From Cognatundibacterium curvum (GTDB lineage Bacteria > Pseudomonadota > Gammaproteobacteria > Burkholderiales > Burkholderiaceae_D), in assembly GCF_014284235.1 (NCBI RefSeq), contig NZ_JACOGD010000006.1:281207-345206 (forward strand): a stretch of 64,000 nucleotides of DNA, written 5' to 3'. The translations under genes and the position numbers were made by a program. The number at the start of each line of letters is the position of its first letter. Positions within the stretch are counted from its first letter, which is position 1. Below are positions 8,417 to 15,901 of the stretch, piece after piece. Under the pieces are notes generated by a model. The model made no database searches, was not told the DNA's origin, and saw only the letters and a list, made by a program, of their open reading frames with translations.

Positions 8417-9106
8417 TTACAGATCAACAAGTTCGATTTTCGCTGGCGACTTGTAGAGCACTGAACGCCCCACTCGCCCTTTGAATTTCAGTTTTTCTTT
8501 GAAATAGTACGTAAACGCATCGACCAGCTCCTTGGGAGCCCGAGGGTCAAGAAGGATGTTATCGATGAGCTTATGCGGATTGACTGGTACTGCGATTCCC
8601 TTTGGGACTTGAAGTCGCTCTACATCTGGACAGTAGATCGTGGCGCGCCATTCGGACTCATGAGTAAAAGCCTCTCGCTTGTAGTACAAGATTTTCGCTG
8701 CAGTTGATAAGTCAAATTCATTCTCTAGTGCCGAGGCGATCTCGCGAACCTTGAGGTTCAGATTGTGCTGGCTTAGATATTCCACCTTTCCAGTTGTGCA
8801 ATGATAGCCGCCAGCCTTGCTCGCAGTCCTAACAGCATGAGAAAGCTTCTTGGTGGAAGTAGACAGCCGAACGCCCATATGCGTCGGCGAATAGATTCTC
8901 CACATTGCATCAGACACGCCCAATTGCCCCCAGCATTGCGCGAACAACGCGTGACTTACCTGATGCGAGATCCGCGTTTCGTATGGATCATCCCAGGCGC
9001 TTGGATGTGCGAAGTGGAGGCTTTCACTCTCAAAAATCTGAACCGCACGGCTGAAATCCAAAATACGATAAAGCCGACCAGCACTCATCCCAGATGCATT
9101 CGTCAT
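8417..9106 (-). CDS. DUF2971 domain protein
   Basis: A 229-residue protein with the DUF2971 pattern: LYRILDF near the start, the LHFAHPSAWDDPYE motif, a CWGQLGVSDAMWRIYS segment followed by GVRLSTS, and HESEWRAT about two thirds along. DUF2971 proteins are frequent in defence islands and on phages; no reaction is firmly established that I can cite, though the arrangement of a short N-terminal motif and a late E-x-E/W motif has been likened to ADP-ribosyltransferases. It is a single gene, divergent from the operon at 9263 and higher in GC than the genes to its left, so it belongs compositionally to the second half of the island. Confidence 0.7.
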   Translation of the reverse strand: MTNASGMSAGRLYRILDFSRAVQIFESESLHFAHPSAWDDPYETRISHQVSHALFAQCWGQLGVSDAMWRIYSPTHMGVRLSTSTKKLSHAVRTASKAGGYHCTTGKVEYLSQHNLNLKVREIASALENEFDLSTAAKILYYKREAFTHESEWRATIYCPDVERLQVPKGIAVPVNPHKLIDNILLDPRAPKELVDAFTYYFKEKLKFKGRVGRSVLYKSPAKIELVDL

Positions 9107-9191
9107 TCCTATACCCCAGCCCGTTGTTGATCAATTAGTCGAATTTCCATTTTGCAACTATAGTATATATTGATTTGATAACGAATCTCGC

Positions 9192-9228
9192 TTGACCTGG
9201 ATATATATACAGTGTACGATTTTCGTAC
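9192..9228 (+). promoter_or_regulatory. Promoter and operator of the 9263-12396 operon
   Basis: TTGACC at 9192-9197 and TACGAT at 9215-9220 are spaced 17 bp. An inverted repeat, GTACGA-TTT-TCGTAC (9214-9228), lies over the -10 and the start point. A repressor bound there would shut the operon; the XRE protein encoded second in the operon is the obvious candidate. Confidence 0.5.
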
Positions 9229-9262
9229 TAGGACGGTTTGAAAACTATACAGGGAGGATGGC

Positions 9263-9532
9263 GTGACGGAAATGGAATCCAAGATCCGGGAAATCCTAGA
9301 CACATTTTGGGAAGATAGGGCGATCCCAACCGAGGATGGCGGGAGCATCGTTGATGCCCTGGTCGCACCAGTTGAATCCCTGACGGCCGTTGAGGTGTTA
9401 GTCGATCTTGACAAAATCACCGGGGAGAAAATTCCCAACACGGTCATCCAGGCTGGTGGATACATGACCAAGGATGAATTTCTAGACAAGCTTACCGCTT
9501 CAGTTTTGAAGCACTTAACGAGCAAGTCATGA
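9263..9532 (+). CDS. Small acidic protein of unknown function, first gene of operon
   Basis: An 89-residue acidic protein (MTEMESKIREILDTFW, PVESLTAVEVLVDLDKITG). It begins at a GTG with GGGAGG 5 nt before it, a strong start; the overlapping ATG at 9258 leads to an immediate stop. It resembles, in length and in the motif DSLTAVEVL-like, an acyl-carrier-protein-type helical bundle (one conserved Ser in VESLTAVEVL), but similarity is slight and I do not claim that function. Its stop overlaps the start of the XRE gene by four bases (ATGA), so the two are translationally coupled. Confidence 0.7.
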   Translation: MTEMESKIREILDTFWEDRAIPTEDGGSIVDALVAPVESLTAVEVLVDLDKITGEKIPNTVIQAGGYMTKDEFLDKLTASVLKHLTSKS

Positions 9533-9897
9533 GCCGCGAACAACTTGACCAAGATACCCAGCAGCGGGTCGAGCTGGGTGCACGTATCCGACAAGCCCGC
9601 GAATATGTGGGGATGTCGCAAGATGATGTCGCAACCACACTAGGTATATCTAGGCCGGCGGTCACCAATATCGAATCCGGCGCACGGAAAGTCGAAGCCT
9701 TAGAACTAAGCAAGCTTGCGAGCTTGTTCGGGGTTACCACCGAAGAGTTACTCTCCGGGCATCAAAATATCGATCGTGAGCGTGTCGCCTTTTTGGCCCG
9801 TGCGACCCAAGGACTTTCTGACTCCGATCTTGATCAGCTGTACCGCTTTACTGAATATCTACGTAATTCGTCGAAACCGGGCCGCCGAGGTAAGTGA
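9529..9897 (+). CDS. XRE-family transcriptional regulator
   Basis: A 122-residue Cro/C1-type regulator: the helix-turn-helix lies at about residues 17-70 (RIRQAREYVGMSQDDVATTL, ISRPAVTNIESGARKVEALE, LSKLASLFGVTTEELL). The C-terminal helix probably dimerises. It is immediately followed by an ImmA/IrrE metallopeptidase; such pairs act as repressor and derepressor, with the peptidase cleaving the XRE protein on a stress signal. Overlaps are four bases upstream and one base downstream. The inverted repeat at 9214-9228 is its likely operator. Confidence 0.85.
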   Translation: MSREQLDQDTQQRVELGARIRQAREYVGMSQDDVATTLGISRPAVTNIESGARKVEALELSKLASLFGVTTEELLSGHQNIDRERVAFLARATQGLSDSDLDQLYRFTEYLRNSSKPGRRGK

Positions 9898-10934
9898 TGT
9901 CTACACGTGATGACCTGCTCAATGCCGCACGCAGAGCAAATGAAGTGCTGGATGAATTTGAAGTCCGCAAACGCATCGAGCTGGGATACACCCGCATCGA
10001 TCCGGTTCGCATTGCTGAAAACGCAGATGTTCCGGTCATGTTTCAGCCACTGAACAAACTACTGGGGGCCTACTTGAACGAGGGGCGCCCCGGCATCATG
10101 GTCAACATCAACCGTGGCCCGGGCCTAGTCCACATGACTTGCGCCCATGAATTGGGGCATTTTTTCCTGGGCCACCAACCTCAGACAGATCTGTTAGTCG
10201 AGTATGGTGACCTGGCCAACATCGTTGAGCGACAAGCCGACCAGTTCGCATTTTCGCTCCTGCTACCAAGGTGGTTAGTCAAAGAGATCATGAGCCGTAA
10301 GGAATGGACTTCACTTGCAGATCCAGTCGTGTTGTACCAACTATCCTTGCGCCTTGGTACCAGCTACACATCGACCATCTGGACGCTGCAGCGCATGCAC
10401 GTCATTAGCCCTGCGAGAGCGAATGAATTGGCTCATGTCACGCCAAAGACGATCAAAGAGCACCTTACTGGCGGCGAAGTACCAGATGATAAAGGCGATG
10501 TTTGGTTGGTTGATCAACATGATCGCAATTCCATCCTTGAACCACACAAGTCGGACTACTTTGTTTTCGACCTGCCCAGCAAAGCCGGTGCCGGCTATGT
10601 CTGGTCTCTGGACGATGTCGTTGCAAAAGGATACGCGGTGGAGCCGTTACAAAACGATGTACGGGAAACGCCCGTGGAGCAGCATTTTGGCCAAAATCCG
10701 GAGTTTGGTCCTGTCAACACCCGGCGGTTCGTGGCCATTCCGGCAGCTGGCGATGACGTAAAGCCCGGCACTTCGGAAGCGTTTTCGATGTATCAACGTC
10801 GCCCCTGGGAGAATCGTCCTCTGGCGGGAACTGACAATCAGTGTACGTTCAACACCGAATTTGAGTTTATTACGAATGGTCTCGACCCAAAGGAACGCAT
10901 GCGTCGCGTTGAGGAAGTGAAGGCGACGGCATGA
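9897..10934 (+). CDS. ImmA/IrrE-family metallo-endopeptidase
   Basis: A 345-residue zinc metallopeptidase of the M78 family. The HELGH motif (His84, Glu85, His88) stands in HMTCAHELGHFFLGH, and a downstream acidic helix, IVERQADQFAFSLLLP, gives the third zinc ligand and the family's characteristic ERxAxxFA pattern. The last 120 residues extend beyond the peptidase domain and are of unknown role. Start: the GTG at 9894 is possible, but the ATG at 9897 gives the TGATG coupling typical of operons. Family members cleave XRE repressors (ImmA, PezT-like and radiation-response IrrE); here the substrate is probably the product of the preceding gene. Confidence 0.9.
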   Translation: MSTRDDLLNAARRANEVLDEFEVRKRIELGYTRIDPVRIAENADVPVMFQPLNKLLGAYLNEGRPGIMVNINRGPGLVHMTCAHELGHFFLGHQPQTDLLVEYGDLANIVERQADQFAFSLLLPRWLVKEIMSRKEWTSLADPVVLYQLSLRLGTSYTSTIWTLQRMHVISPARANELAHVTPKTIKEHLTGGEVPDDKGDVWLVDQHDRNSILEPHKSDYFVFDLPSKAGAGYVWSLDDVVAKGYAVEPLQNDVRETPVEQHFGQNPEFGPVNTRRFVAIPAAGDDVKPGTSEAFSMYQRRPWENRPLAGTDNQCTFNTEFEFITNGLDPKERMRRVEEVKATA

Positions 10935-11566
10935 TCGAATCTTTGATTGACTTCTCTGCGGTGCTGGGACCAGCCCGCGATCAAGATATGCGCGGAATGT
11001 GCTTGGCTTTCGCTTCCTCTGACCTCAATCAGCGGATCAACGGGCTGTCTGATTATCTCAGTGTTGAATACCTAGCTCACCACGCCGCTAAAGCTATGCC
11101 TGGTTGGACACCGGTCCACGGCCTCAATTTTGAGGTCGTAGTGAAAGCATTGGCGACGCCTGGCCAGCCGCTTGAAAGCGGCTATCCATATGTTCCGTCG
11201 AAAGACGACCAGCCATTGGCTGCTCCGCCATCCAATGTGGGAAAGCTTTACATGTGTACTGCAAACCAGAACGGCAAGGTCGAATCAACCGTACTTGCCG
11301 CGTTACAGGCGAAGAAGCCGGTTTGCCTTGGCATGGCAATTAATGACGAATGGTTCACCCCTCAGCACGGAGTCATCAAATATCTGACGACCTACACCAA
11401 TGACAGGCATGCGGTCCTTGCTGTGGGTCTGGGCATCGACCATTCAGCAGGTGAGCGCTTTATCCTGGTACGCAATAGCTGGGGCCCCAACTGGGGCAAC
11501 AGGGGACACGCTTGGCTCCCTGAGCGTTATTTAAAAACCCACCTTCTTCAGTCCTTGATCGGTTAA
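10931..11566 (+). CDS. Papain-like (C1 family) cysteine protease
   Basis: A 211-residue papain-fold protease with the whole catalytic set visible: oxyanion Gln18 six residues before Cys24 (in DMRGMCLAFA), His160 in RHAVLAVGLG and Asn182 in VRNSWGPNWG. The last is followed by the typical RGHAWLP strand. There is no signal peptide or propeptide, so it should act in the cytoplasm as made, unlike most secreted C1 enzymes. The start overlaps the metallopeptidase stop by four bases. A cytoplasmic papain homologue next to a metallopeptidase and a repressor suggests a proteolytic effector or processing step. Confidence 0.85.
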   Translation: MIESLIDFSAVLGPARDQDMRGMCLAFASSDLNQRINGLSDYLSVEYLAHHAAKAMPGWTPVHGLNFEVVVKALATPGQPLESGYPYVPSKDDQPLAAPPSNVGKLYMCTANQNGKVESTVLAALQAKKPVCLGMAINDEWFTPQHGVIKYLTTYTNDRHAVLAVGLGIDHSAGERFILVRNSWGPNWGNRGHAWLPERYLKTHLLQSLIG

Positions 11567-11568
11567 CT

Positions 11569-12396
11569 ATGGCTAAAATCTTTGACGGCACTACTGGGAA
11601 TCGTATTGTCCCGATTTGGCATGCGGCGGCAACGCATTTGCTGCATGCCCATGAACGAACTGACATGAATCTCGTTCTCGAGATTATTGATCCAATGACG
11701 GTGACCGAAGAAGACAAAAAACTGATGCGTCAGATTGACGTGGCGCTGAAGTCTCCCGGCTGCGACCTCACCCTGGACACTGTCGCGTCCACCATTTTCC
11801 CCTACCGCATGTATGAACGACATGGCCGACCGGCCATGTACAAGAAATACTTCAGCGCGCTGGATCGTGGAAAGAAGAGCGGTACTTGGGGCACTTACGC
11901 CGAGCGAATTATGTCTCATCCTGCCAAAGATGGGATCAACACCATCAATCCCTTGAATATGCTGGTTGAAAAGCTTCGTACGAACGGCAAAGCCCGCCAA
12001 AGCTTCAAGTCTGCGTATGAATTGAACTTGAGTGATCCCGAGGCGGATCTGGCGCCAATCCTGGATTTGTTCGGCGATGGCGGAGATATCCCTACCTACA
12101 AAGCCGTGCTCGATGCCAAGGCGACTCGCAATCGCCCATGCTTAAGTCATGTGAGCTTTAAGCTCGTCGACACCGATAAAGTGAACCTGACCGCCATTTA
12201 TCGTTCGCACCACTATTGTGCTCGCGCGCTGGGAAATCTGGTGGGCTTGGCCCGGTTACTTAACTTTGTCGCGAAGGAAGCGGAGCTCGAAGTCGGACAG
12301 TTGACCTGCATCTCTACGTTCGCCACCCTCGATACCAGCACCTGGGGCGGCGTAACTAAAACGAGGAAGCTGCTGGGTTCCTATAAACCTGATTAA
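11569..12396 (+). CDS. Thymidylate-synthase-fold protein, divergent
   Basis: A 275-residue protein whose C-terminal half follows thymidylate synthase/dCMP hydroxymethylase: RPCLSHVSFKLVD carries a Cys (191) where ThyA has its nucleophile in PCH, then AIYRSHHYCARALGNLVGLARLL matches the YQRSxDxxLGxPFN...YALL helix, and KEAELEVGQLT matches the LEVGDF strand. WGTYAER at about 107-113 recalls the WGxYG segment. The His after the nucleophile and the PFN Asn are not conserved, so it may act on another nucleotide or not methylate dUMP. It starts 2 bp after the protease stop, and its stop overlaps the convergent glycosylase stop by four bases. The assignment rests on these motifs alone. Confidence 0.6.
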   Translation: MAKIFDGTTGNRIVPIWHAAATHLLHAHERTDMNLVLEIIDPMTVTEEDKKLMRQIDVALKSPGCDLTLDTVASTIFPYRMYERHGRPAMYKKYFSALDRGKKSGTWGTYAERIMSHPAKDGINTINPLNMLVEKLRTNGKARQSFKSAYELNLSDPEADLAPILDLFGDGGDIPTYKAVLDAKATRNRPCLSHVSFKLVDTDKVNLTAIYRSHHYCARALGNLVGLARLLNFVAKEAELEVGQLTCISTFATLDTSTWGGVTKTRKLLGSYKPD

Positions 12397-13061
12397 AACA
12401 AATCAGCCTGTGTTGATGCTACATTCTTCAGAACCGGCCCGTAAAGGCGCTCAATGCCTGCTCTGAAGTCACTCACGCCACCATAGCTCGGGTGGCGAAT
12501 ACATTCGACTTCCACGCCAAAAGAACTGGCGTACTTGGACGCATCCTGCCCGATGCAGATAATACGCTTGATGTTCAGCCAGCTCACCAGTTCACGGTTC
12601 AACGCATCAACTAACTTCAGCTCGTGAGACGTGAAGCGACGGTTTGTCATTTCGTCGTCCTGCACATGGGGGTGGAATGGGAAGACATTCCAAAGCAGAG
12701 GAGGTTGTGGCAACGCGCAAATGGCGGCCCAGATCTCGGTAGCAGTGCGCTCTGCGACCAACGGACCGCGGGTCGCACGCTTAGGAGCGCTGCCAGGATA
12801 GCGCGCAGCAAATTGGGTCAAATGCGACTCGTCGGTCAGAGCCAAGCCCGTGCGTCGCCCTCCACGATAGCCCAAATCGCGCCCCATCCAGATGGTGTCG
12901 ACGGCCAACTCCTCAACCGCCTGCAGATAGGACCTCAAATTCTTACGTCGGACTGTCGCAGCATTGTCCAGGTCGCAGGCATCGCATTGATCTGCATACG
13001 GGTTAAAGACATTGGGTAGACTGATTTCTGCCAGCGCAGCAACAAATTTCTTAGCGTTCAC
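12393..13061 (-). CDS. Uracil-DNA-glycosylase-superfamily protein
   Basis: A 222-residue protein with the UDG-fold motifs: motif I region IWMGRDLGYRGGRRTG (from residue 57), a LLWNVFPFHPH strand (about 122-132) and the motif III loop RHPSYGG (His190). A CxxC pair at 26-29 could bind a metal. Motif I is GRDLGY where relatives usually have GEAPGY, so the catalytic position is changed, though the Asp sits as in GQDPY of family 1. The start is a GTG overlapping the stop of the MazG gene (GTGA). UDG-fold enzymes remove uracil or modified pyrimidines from DNA; beside a TS-fold protein and MazG domains it suggests a shared pyrimidine-based chemistry. Confidence 0.75.
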   Translation of the reverse strand: MNAKKFVAALAEISLPNVFNPYADQCDACDLDNAATVRRKNLRSYLQAVEELAVDTIWMGRDLGYRGGRRTGLALTDESHLTQFAARYPGSAPKRATRGPLVAERTATEIWAAICALPQPPLLWNVFPFHPHVQDDEMTNRRFTSHELKLVDALNRELVSWLNIKRIICIGQDASKYASSFGVEVECIRHPSYGGVSDFRAGIERLYGPVLKNVASTQADLF

Positions 13062-14269
13062 GATTGGGCTTTCTGAGGAACATAGGTGATCGTGTGATCA
13101 TGCATATTGACCTTAACAATACCGCAACGATCTTTACGCAGTAGGCGGAAGACCTGGAAGCCATCTAGAATTGCACGCTCCCACTGCCACAAGGGGCAGT
13201 TGTCAACCTCATACCCGGCAACCATGCTTTGGACTTGCTTGAGGAGGGCGTATTCTAACTTACCTTCCTTAACGTCCTTGAAGAATTCGCCCTTGTCGCG
13301 CGCGTGGTTAAAAATCCAGGTCGCAATTCCCTCTTCGATAATCATCGCGCGAGCTCCGTCTTCATTCTCGTCGACCGTCGAGCGACTCTTGCGCTTGAGC
13401 TTCAGCAAGCCACGGATAACTGGCGACCAACCTAAATGAGCCACATATGCCAGGTGAAACACGTCATGAAAACGATAGTCGTCTTGCTCAAGACGATTAT
13501 CAGTCAGTGGATCCCCAATGTTCACGCCACGCCAGCGCTGAACAACGAAGAGCCGCCCATTCACAGTACGCTCAATAAACTCAATTTCCAACTCGCGCGG
13601 CAATTGCTCGTGCTCGAGGTCGTCTTCATCAAAGTACGGCCCATAGGGAGCGTCATCGCGCCGCCAGCGCGATTCGATTTTCTGCAGGTTGGCAGTCGAC
13701 ACTGATGTCATTTTCAATCCATTGCTGGCGGCAACCAATGCCAGCAATTCTAGAAGCTTGGCATACAGTTCGACATTGGCGTCGCTGCTAAGTTCCTCTG
13801 ACGCTGCACTGAAGTTCTCGAACAGACCACTGGTACTTTCAGCCAACTCGTAAAGCAGTTTCCCGAAATCATCGGTCATATGATCAATCTGGAAGGCGAT
13901 GAGACCGTCAATCTGACTAAATCGAATGCCCTTGCCAAATCGCTCCACTTTCGAGATACCCAAGCGCTTCTGAAGATGTAGCAATGCCATTTCGCCGACC
14001 TTATCAAGGCCCACGCCAATCCGTCGGGTAAAGGCGGCCAAATACCAAAGGGCGTCGCCAATTTCCTCCAGCGCGATTTCCTGCTTCGAGACTGACAGCG
14101 GCGTCTCACGATGGAATTTCTTCACCGCGGAGAGCAGGCCACCGGCTTCGCCGAAGAAACCGTAGCGCATCTGACTAAGTGCTTCAACGTTCTCACCAAA
14201 CTGGTCTGAATAGGCCGATTGAGTTTGGTATTCCACCAGCAGCATATCTACGTCAGAAGTGCAATCCAT
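13058..14269 (-). CDS. MazG-like pyrophosphohydrolase fused to a conserved helical domain
   Basis: A 403-residue protein. Residues 1-105 are an all-alpha NTP pyrophosphatase: Glu41 in GEAGGLLSAVKK and Glu68/Glu69/Asp72 in EEIGDALWYL are the magnesium ligands. Residues 120-205 look like a second, degenerate copy of the same helical fold. Residues 225-403 form a separate domain with the signatures DDYRFHDVFHLAY, GWSPVIRGLLK and EDGARAMIIEEG, rich in acidic and His residues as in a metal site. The same C-terminal domain occurs in the gene at 14975. MazG enzymes hydrolyse (d)NTPs to monophosphates. It lies 9 bp after the DUF4031 gene and overlaps the glycosylase gene by four bases. Confidence 0.75.
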   Translation of the reverse strand: MDCTSDVDMLLVEYQTQSAYSDQFGENVEALSQMRYGFFGEAGGLLSAVKKFHRETPLSVSKQEIALEEIGDALWYLAAFTRRIGVGLDKVGEMALLHLQKRLGISKVERFGKGIRFSQIDGLIAFQIDHMTDDFGKLLYELAESTSGLFENFSAASEELSSDANVELYAKLLELLALVAASNGLKMTSVSTANLQKIESRWRRDDAPYGPYFDEDDLEHEQLPRELEIEFIERTVNGRLFVVQRWRGVNIGDPLTDNRLEQDDYRFHDVFHLAYVAHLGWSPVIRGLLKLKRKSRSTVDENEDGARAMIIEEGIATWIFNHARDKGEFFKDVKEGKLEYALLKQVQSMVAGYEVDNCPLWQWERAILDGFQVFRLLRKDRCGIVKVNMHDHTITYVPQKAQS

Positions 14270-14278
14270 AGACTTTCC

Positions 14279-14587
14279 TTAGACAGTAAGGAGCAGTGAA
14301 AGTTGCTGTGCCGGCTCAGCCTGTTGTGCGGTAATTTGTCGCTTCAATTCGCGCGCGCACGCAATCAGCACTTCACGGTCGGCCAAAATAGCGCCCATCT
14401 GAAGCGCCTTGGCACGAACGGACAATGTCACGTCGTAATGTGGGTAAATCGATTGGCTTTGAAACCATGCTCGCTTCAGCCCAACCTTGGCCGCAAACCT
14501 ATGCAGTTCATCTGGAGTATCGGCAACCATATGGCACCAGATCCTGCCGCGCCATTCGATGCACTCGTCGTCGATATACACGGCCAT
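14279..14587 (-). CDS. DUF4031 protein
   Basis: A 102-residue protein that opens MAVYIDDECIEWRGRIWCHM, the start of the DUF4031 family, and carries the other family landmarks: ELHRFAAKVGLKRAWFQ, HYDVTLSVRAKALQMGA. The biochemical role is unknown; the conserved His/Asp residues (HM..D, HYD) could hold a metal or a nucleotide. It is the first gene of the minus-strand block DUF4031-MazG-glycosylase. A palindrome 12 bp upstream of its start probably controls it together with the divergent XRE gene. Confidence 0.85.
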   Translation of the reverse strand: MAVYIDDECIEWRGRIWCHMVADTPDELHRFAAKVGLKRAWFQSQSIYPHYDVTLSVRAKALQMGAILADREVLIACARELKRQITAQQAEPAQQLSLLLTV

Positions 14588-14598
14588 TCAACACCCAT

Positions 14599-14614
14599 AA
14601 TATTTGCAAATATT
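14599..14614. promoter_or_regulatory. Palindromic operator between DUF4031 and XRE genes
   Basis: A perfect 16-bp palindrome, AATATTTGCAAATATT, in the 47-bp divergent gap. A -10-like GATATAAT follows at 14617-14624 for the plus-strand gene. TTTGCAAA is the core; the same core recurs inside the XRE gene at about 14807-14835. Confidence 0.6.
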
Positions 14615-14634
14615 TCGATATAATATGCAAACCT

Positions 14635-14955
14635 ATGAGGAAACACAAGCCAGTTGAGCCACACATTGCAACCATTTTTGGAGGCGAACTTAAGCGCGCC
14701 AGGGAGCGTCGTAAGCTAACGCTTGTCGACATCTCATCAAAGATTGATGTCCACTACGGACAGCTCTCAAGGTTCGAATCTGGCGACTTCAAAGTACTCT
14801 CTCCAAATTTGCAAAAATTTGCAAAATATTTGCATGTTCGCCTCACCGAACCAGTCCTTGATTTGTCAGTTCGATTCGAACGATTGGCTTCCAGATCACC
14901 ACGTCACCTGGCCGCATGTAAGCGCCTAATCGAAGCACTTGAAAAATTGGAATAA
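14635..14955 (+). CDS. XRE-family regulator with clustered binding-site-like repeats
   Basis: A 106-residue Cro/C1-type DNA-binding protein: helices FGGELKRARERRKLTLVDIS and IDVHYGQLSRFESGDFKVL (about 15-60), then a C-terminal helical segment. It is divergent from the DUF4031-MazG-glycosylase block and convergent with the second MazG gene, 19 bp away. Within its own coding sequence, codons for NLQKFAKYLH contain three close copies of TTTGCA(A/T), the core of the operator upstream of the gene; they may be secondary operators. The open frame extends upstream to 14425, but only the ATG at 14635 gives the normal family N-terminus and lies after the promoter. Confidence 0.8.
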   Translation: MRKHKPVEPHIATIFGGELKRARERRKLTLVDISSKIDVHYGQLSRFESGDFKVLSPNLQKFAKYLHVRLTEPVLDLSVRFERLASRSPRHLAACKRLIEALEKLE

Positions 14956-14974
14956 GGAGCGCAGCGCCGCTGTA

Positions 14975-15901
14975 TCAACTTTGGCGCGATGCTCCCTGGC
15001 GTCGCCGGCGTGGTGCCGGCCGATACGTAAGCGATTGGTGGTCCAAGTCGACGGTAATGATTCCACCGCAGTTATTCTTCAACTGCTCAAAGGCCACGTA
15101 ACCCTGATGAATCGCGTCCTGCCATTGTTTCGCAGTACATGCACGCACCTCCAGTCCATCCACGATGCGGCGAATTGTCTTCAGAAGACCAATGTCAATC
15201 GAGGATTTCTCCAAGTACCATCCACGTTGCTGTGCCTGGTTGAAGACCAGGATGGACACAGCTTCCTCAACAATAACTGCCCTGGCTCCGTCTTCAACTT
15301 CATCCACTTTGTCGTCCGATTTCCGCTTTCTTTTCAGAAGGGAGCGCGTTACCGGTGACCAGCCCAATACGGCCGCATACGCCAAATGAAAAACATCATG
15401 AAAACGATAGCCGTCATCTGTATGGGCGTTGTCCGTAAGCGCATCGCCAATGGCAACATCGTTGATTGAAATGCGTACCTGGATACCGTTCTTTAAAGGT
15501 TTTTCGAGGAAACTAACTTCGAACTTTCGCGGAATTCGCTCATCCAAAGGATAGCTGAGGTCAAAGACAGCTACTTTGCCCTTGGAATAAAGCGACTCCG
15601 CTTTCTCTGCATTCGTTTGAACGATTTCCCTGAGTGGAATCTTGTAGAGCGAAGCCAAGCTCGTTAAGTACCACAGGATGTCGCCGAACTCTTCGCGCAG
15701 TTCCTGTTGAAACAGGGGGTTGTCCCGTTGCAGAACCAGCTTCTTAATCATGCTATGGAGATCGCCAATTTCGCCGACTAAGCCCAATAGCGACACTATA
15801 CGAGTCTTGCGCTCATCCGTGCGCTCAACCATGGCCTGATACTCGTCAAATGTCTTGATTTGAACGAGTGTATTTTGTTTTCTTTGAGAACGTGTGGCCA
15901 T
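14975..15901 (-). CDS. Second MazG-like protein sharing the C-terminal domain of the first
   Basis: A 308-residue paralogue of the protein encoded at 13058. MazG ligands: Glu44 in GEIGDLHSMIKK, and Glu70/Glu71/Asp74 in EEFGDILWYL. The degenerate middle repeat is absent. The C-terminal domain repeats the same signatures, DDGYRFHDVFHLAY, GWSPVTRSLLKRKRKS and VEDGARAVIVEEA, then IITVDLDHQSLTYRP matching the partner's VNMHDHTITYVP ending. A short Arg-rich tail closes the protein. It is a single gene at the end of the island, next to gyrB. Two different MazG domains with one conserved partner domain suggest heteromeric or substrate-split function. Confidence 0.75.
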   Translation of the reverse strand: MATRSQRKQNTLVQIKTFDEYQAMVERTDERKTRIVSLLGLVGEIGDLHSMIKKLVLQRDNPLFQQELREEFGDILWYLTSLASLYKIPLREIVQTNAEKAESLYSKGKVAVFDLSYPLDERIPRKFEVSFLEKPLKNGIQVRISINDVAIGDALTDNAHTDDGYRFHDVFHLAYAAVLGWSPVTRSLLKRKRKSDDKVDEVEDGARAVIVEEAVSILVFNQAQQRGWYLEKSSIDIGLLKTIRRIVDGLEVRACTAKQWQDAIHQGYVAFEQLKNNCGGIITVDLDHQSLTYRPAPRRRRQGASRQS

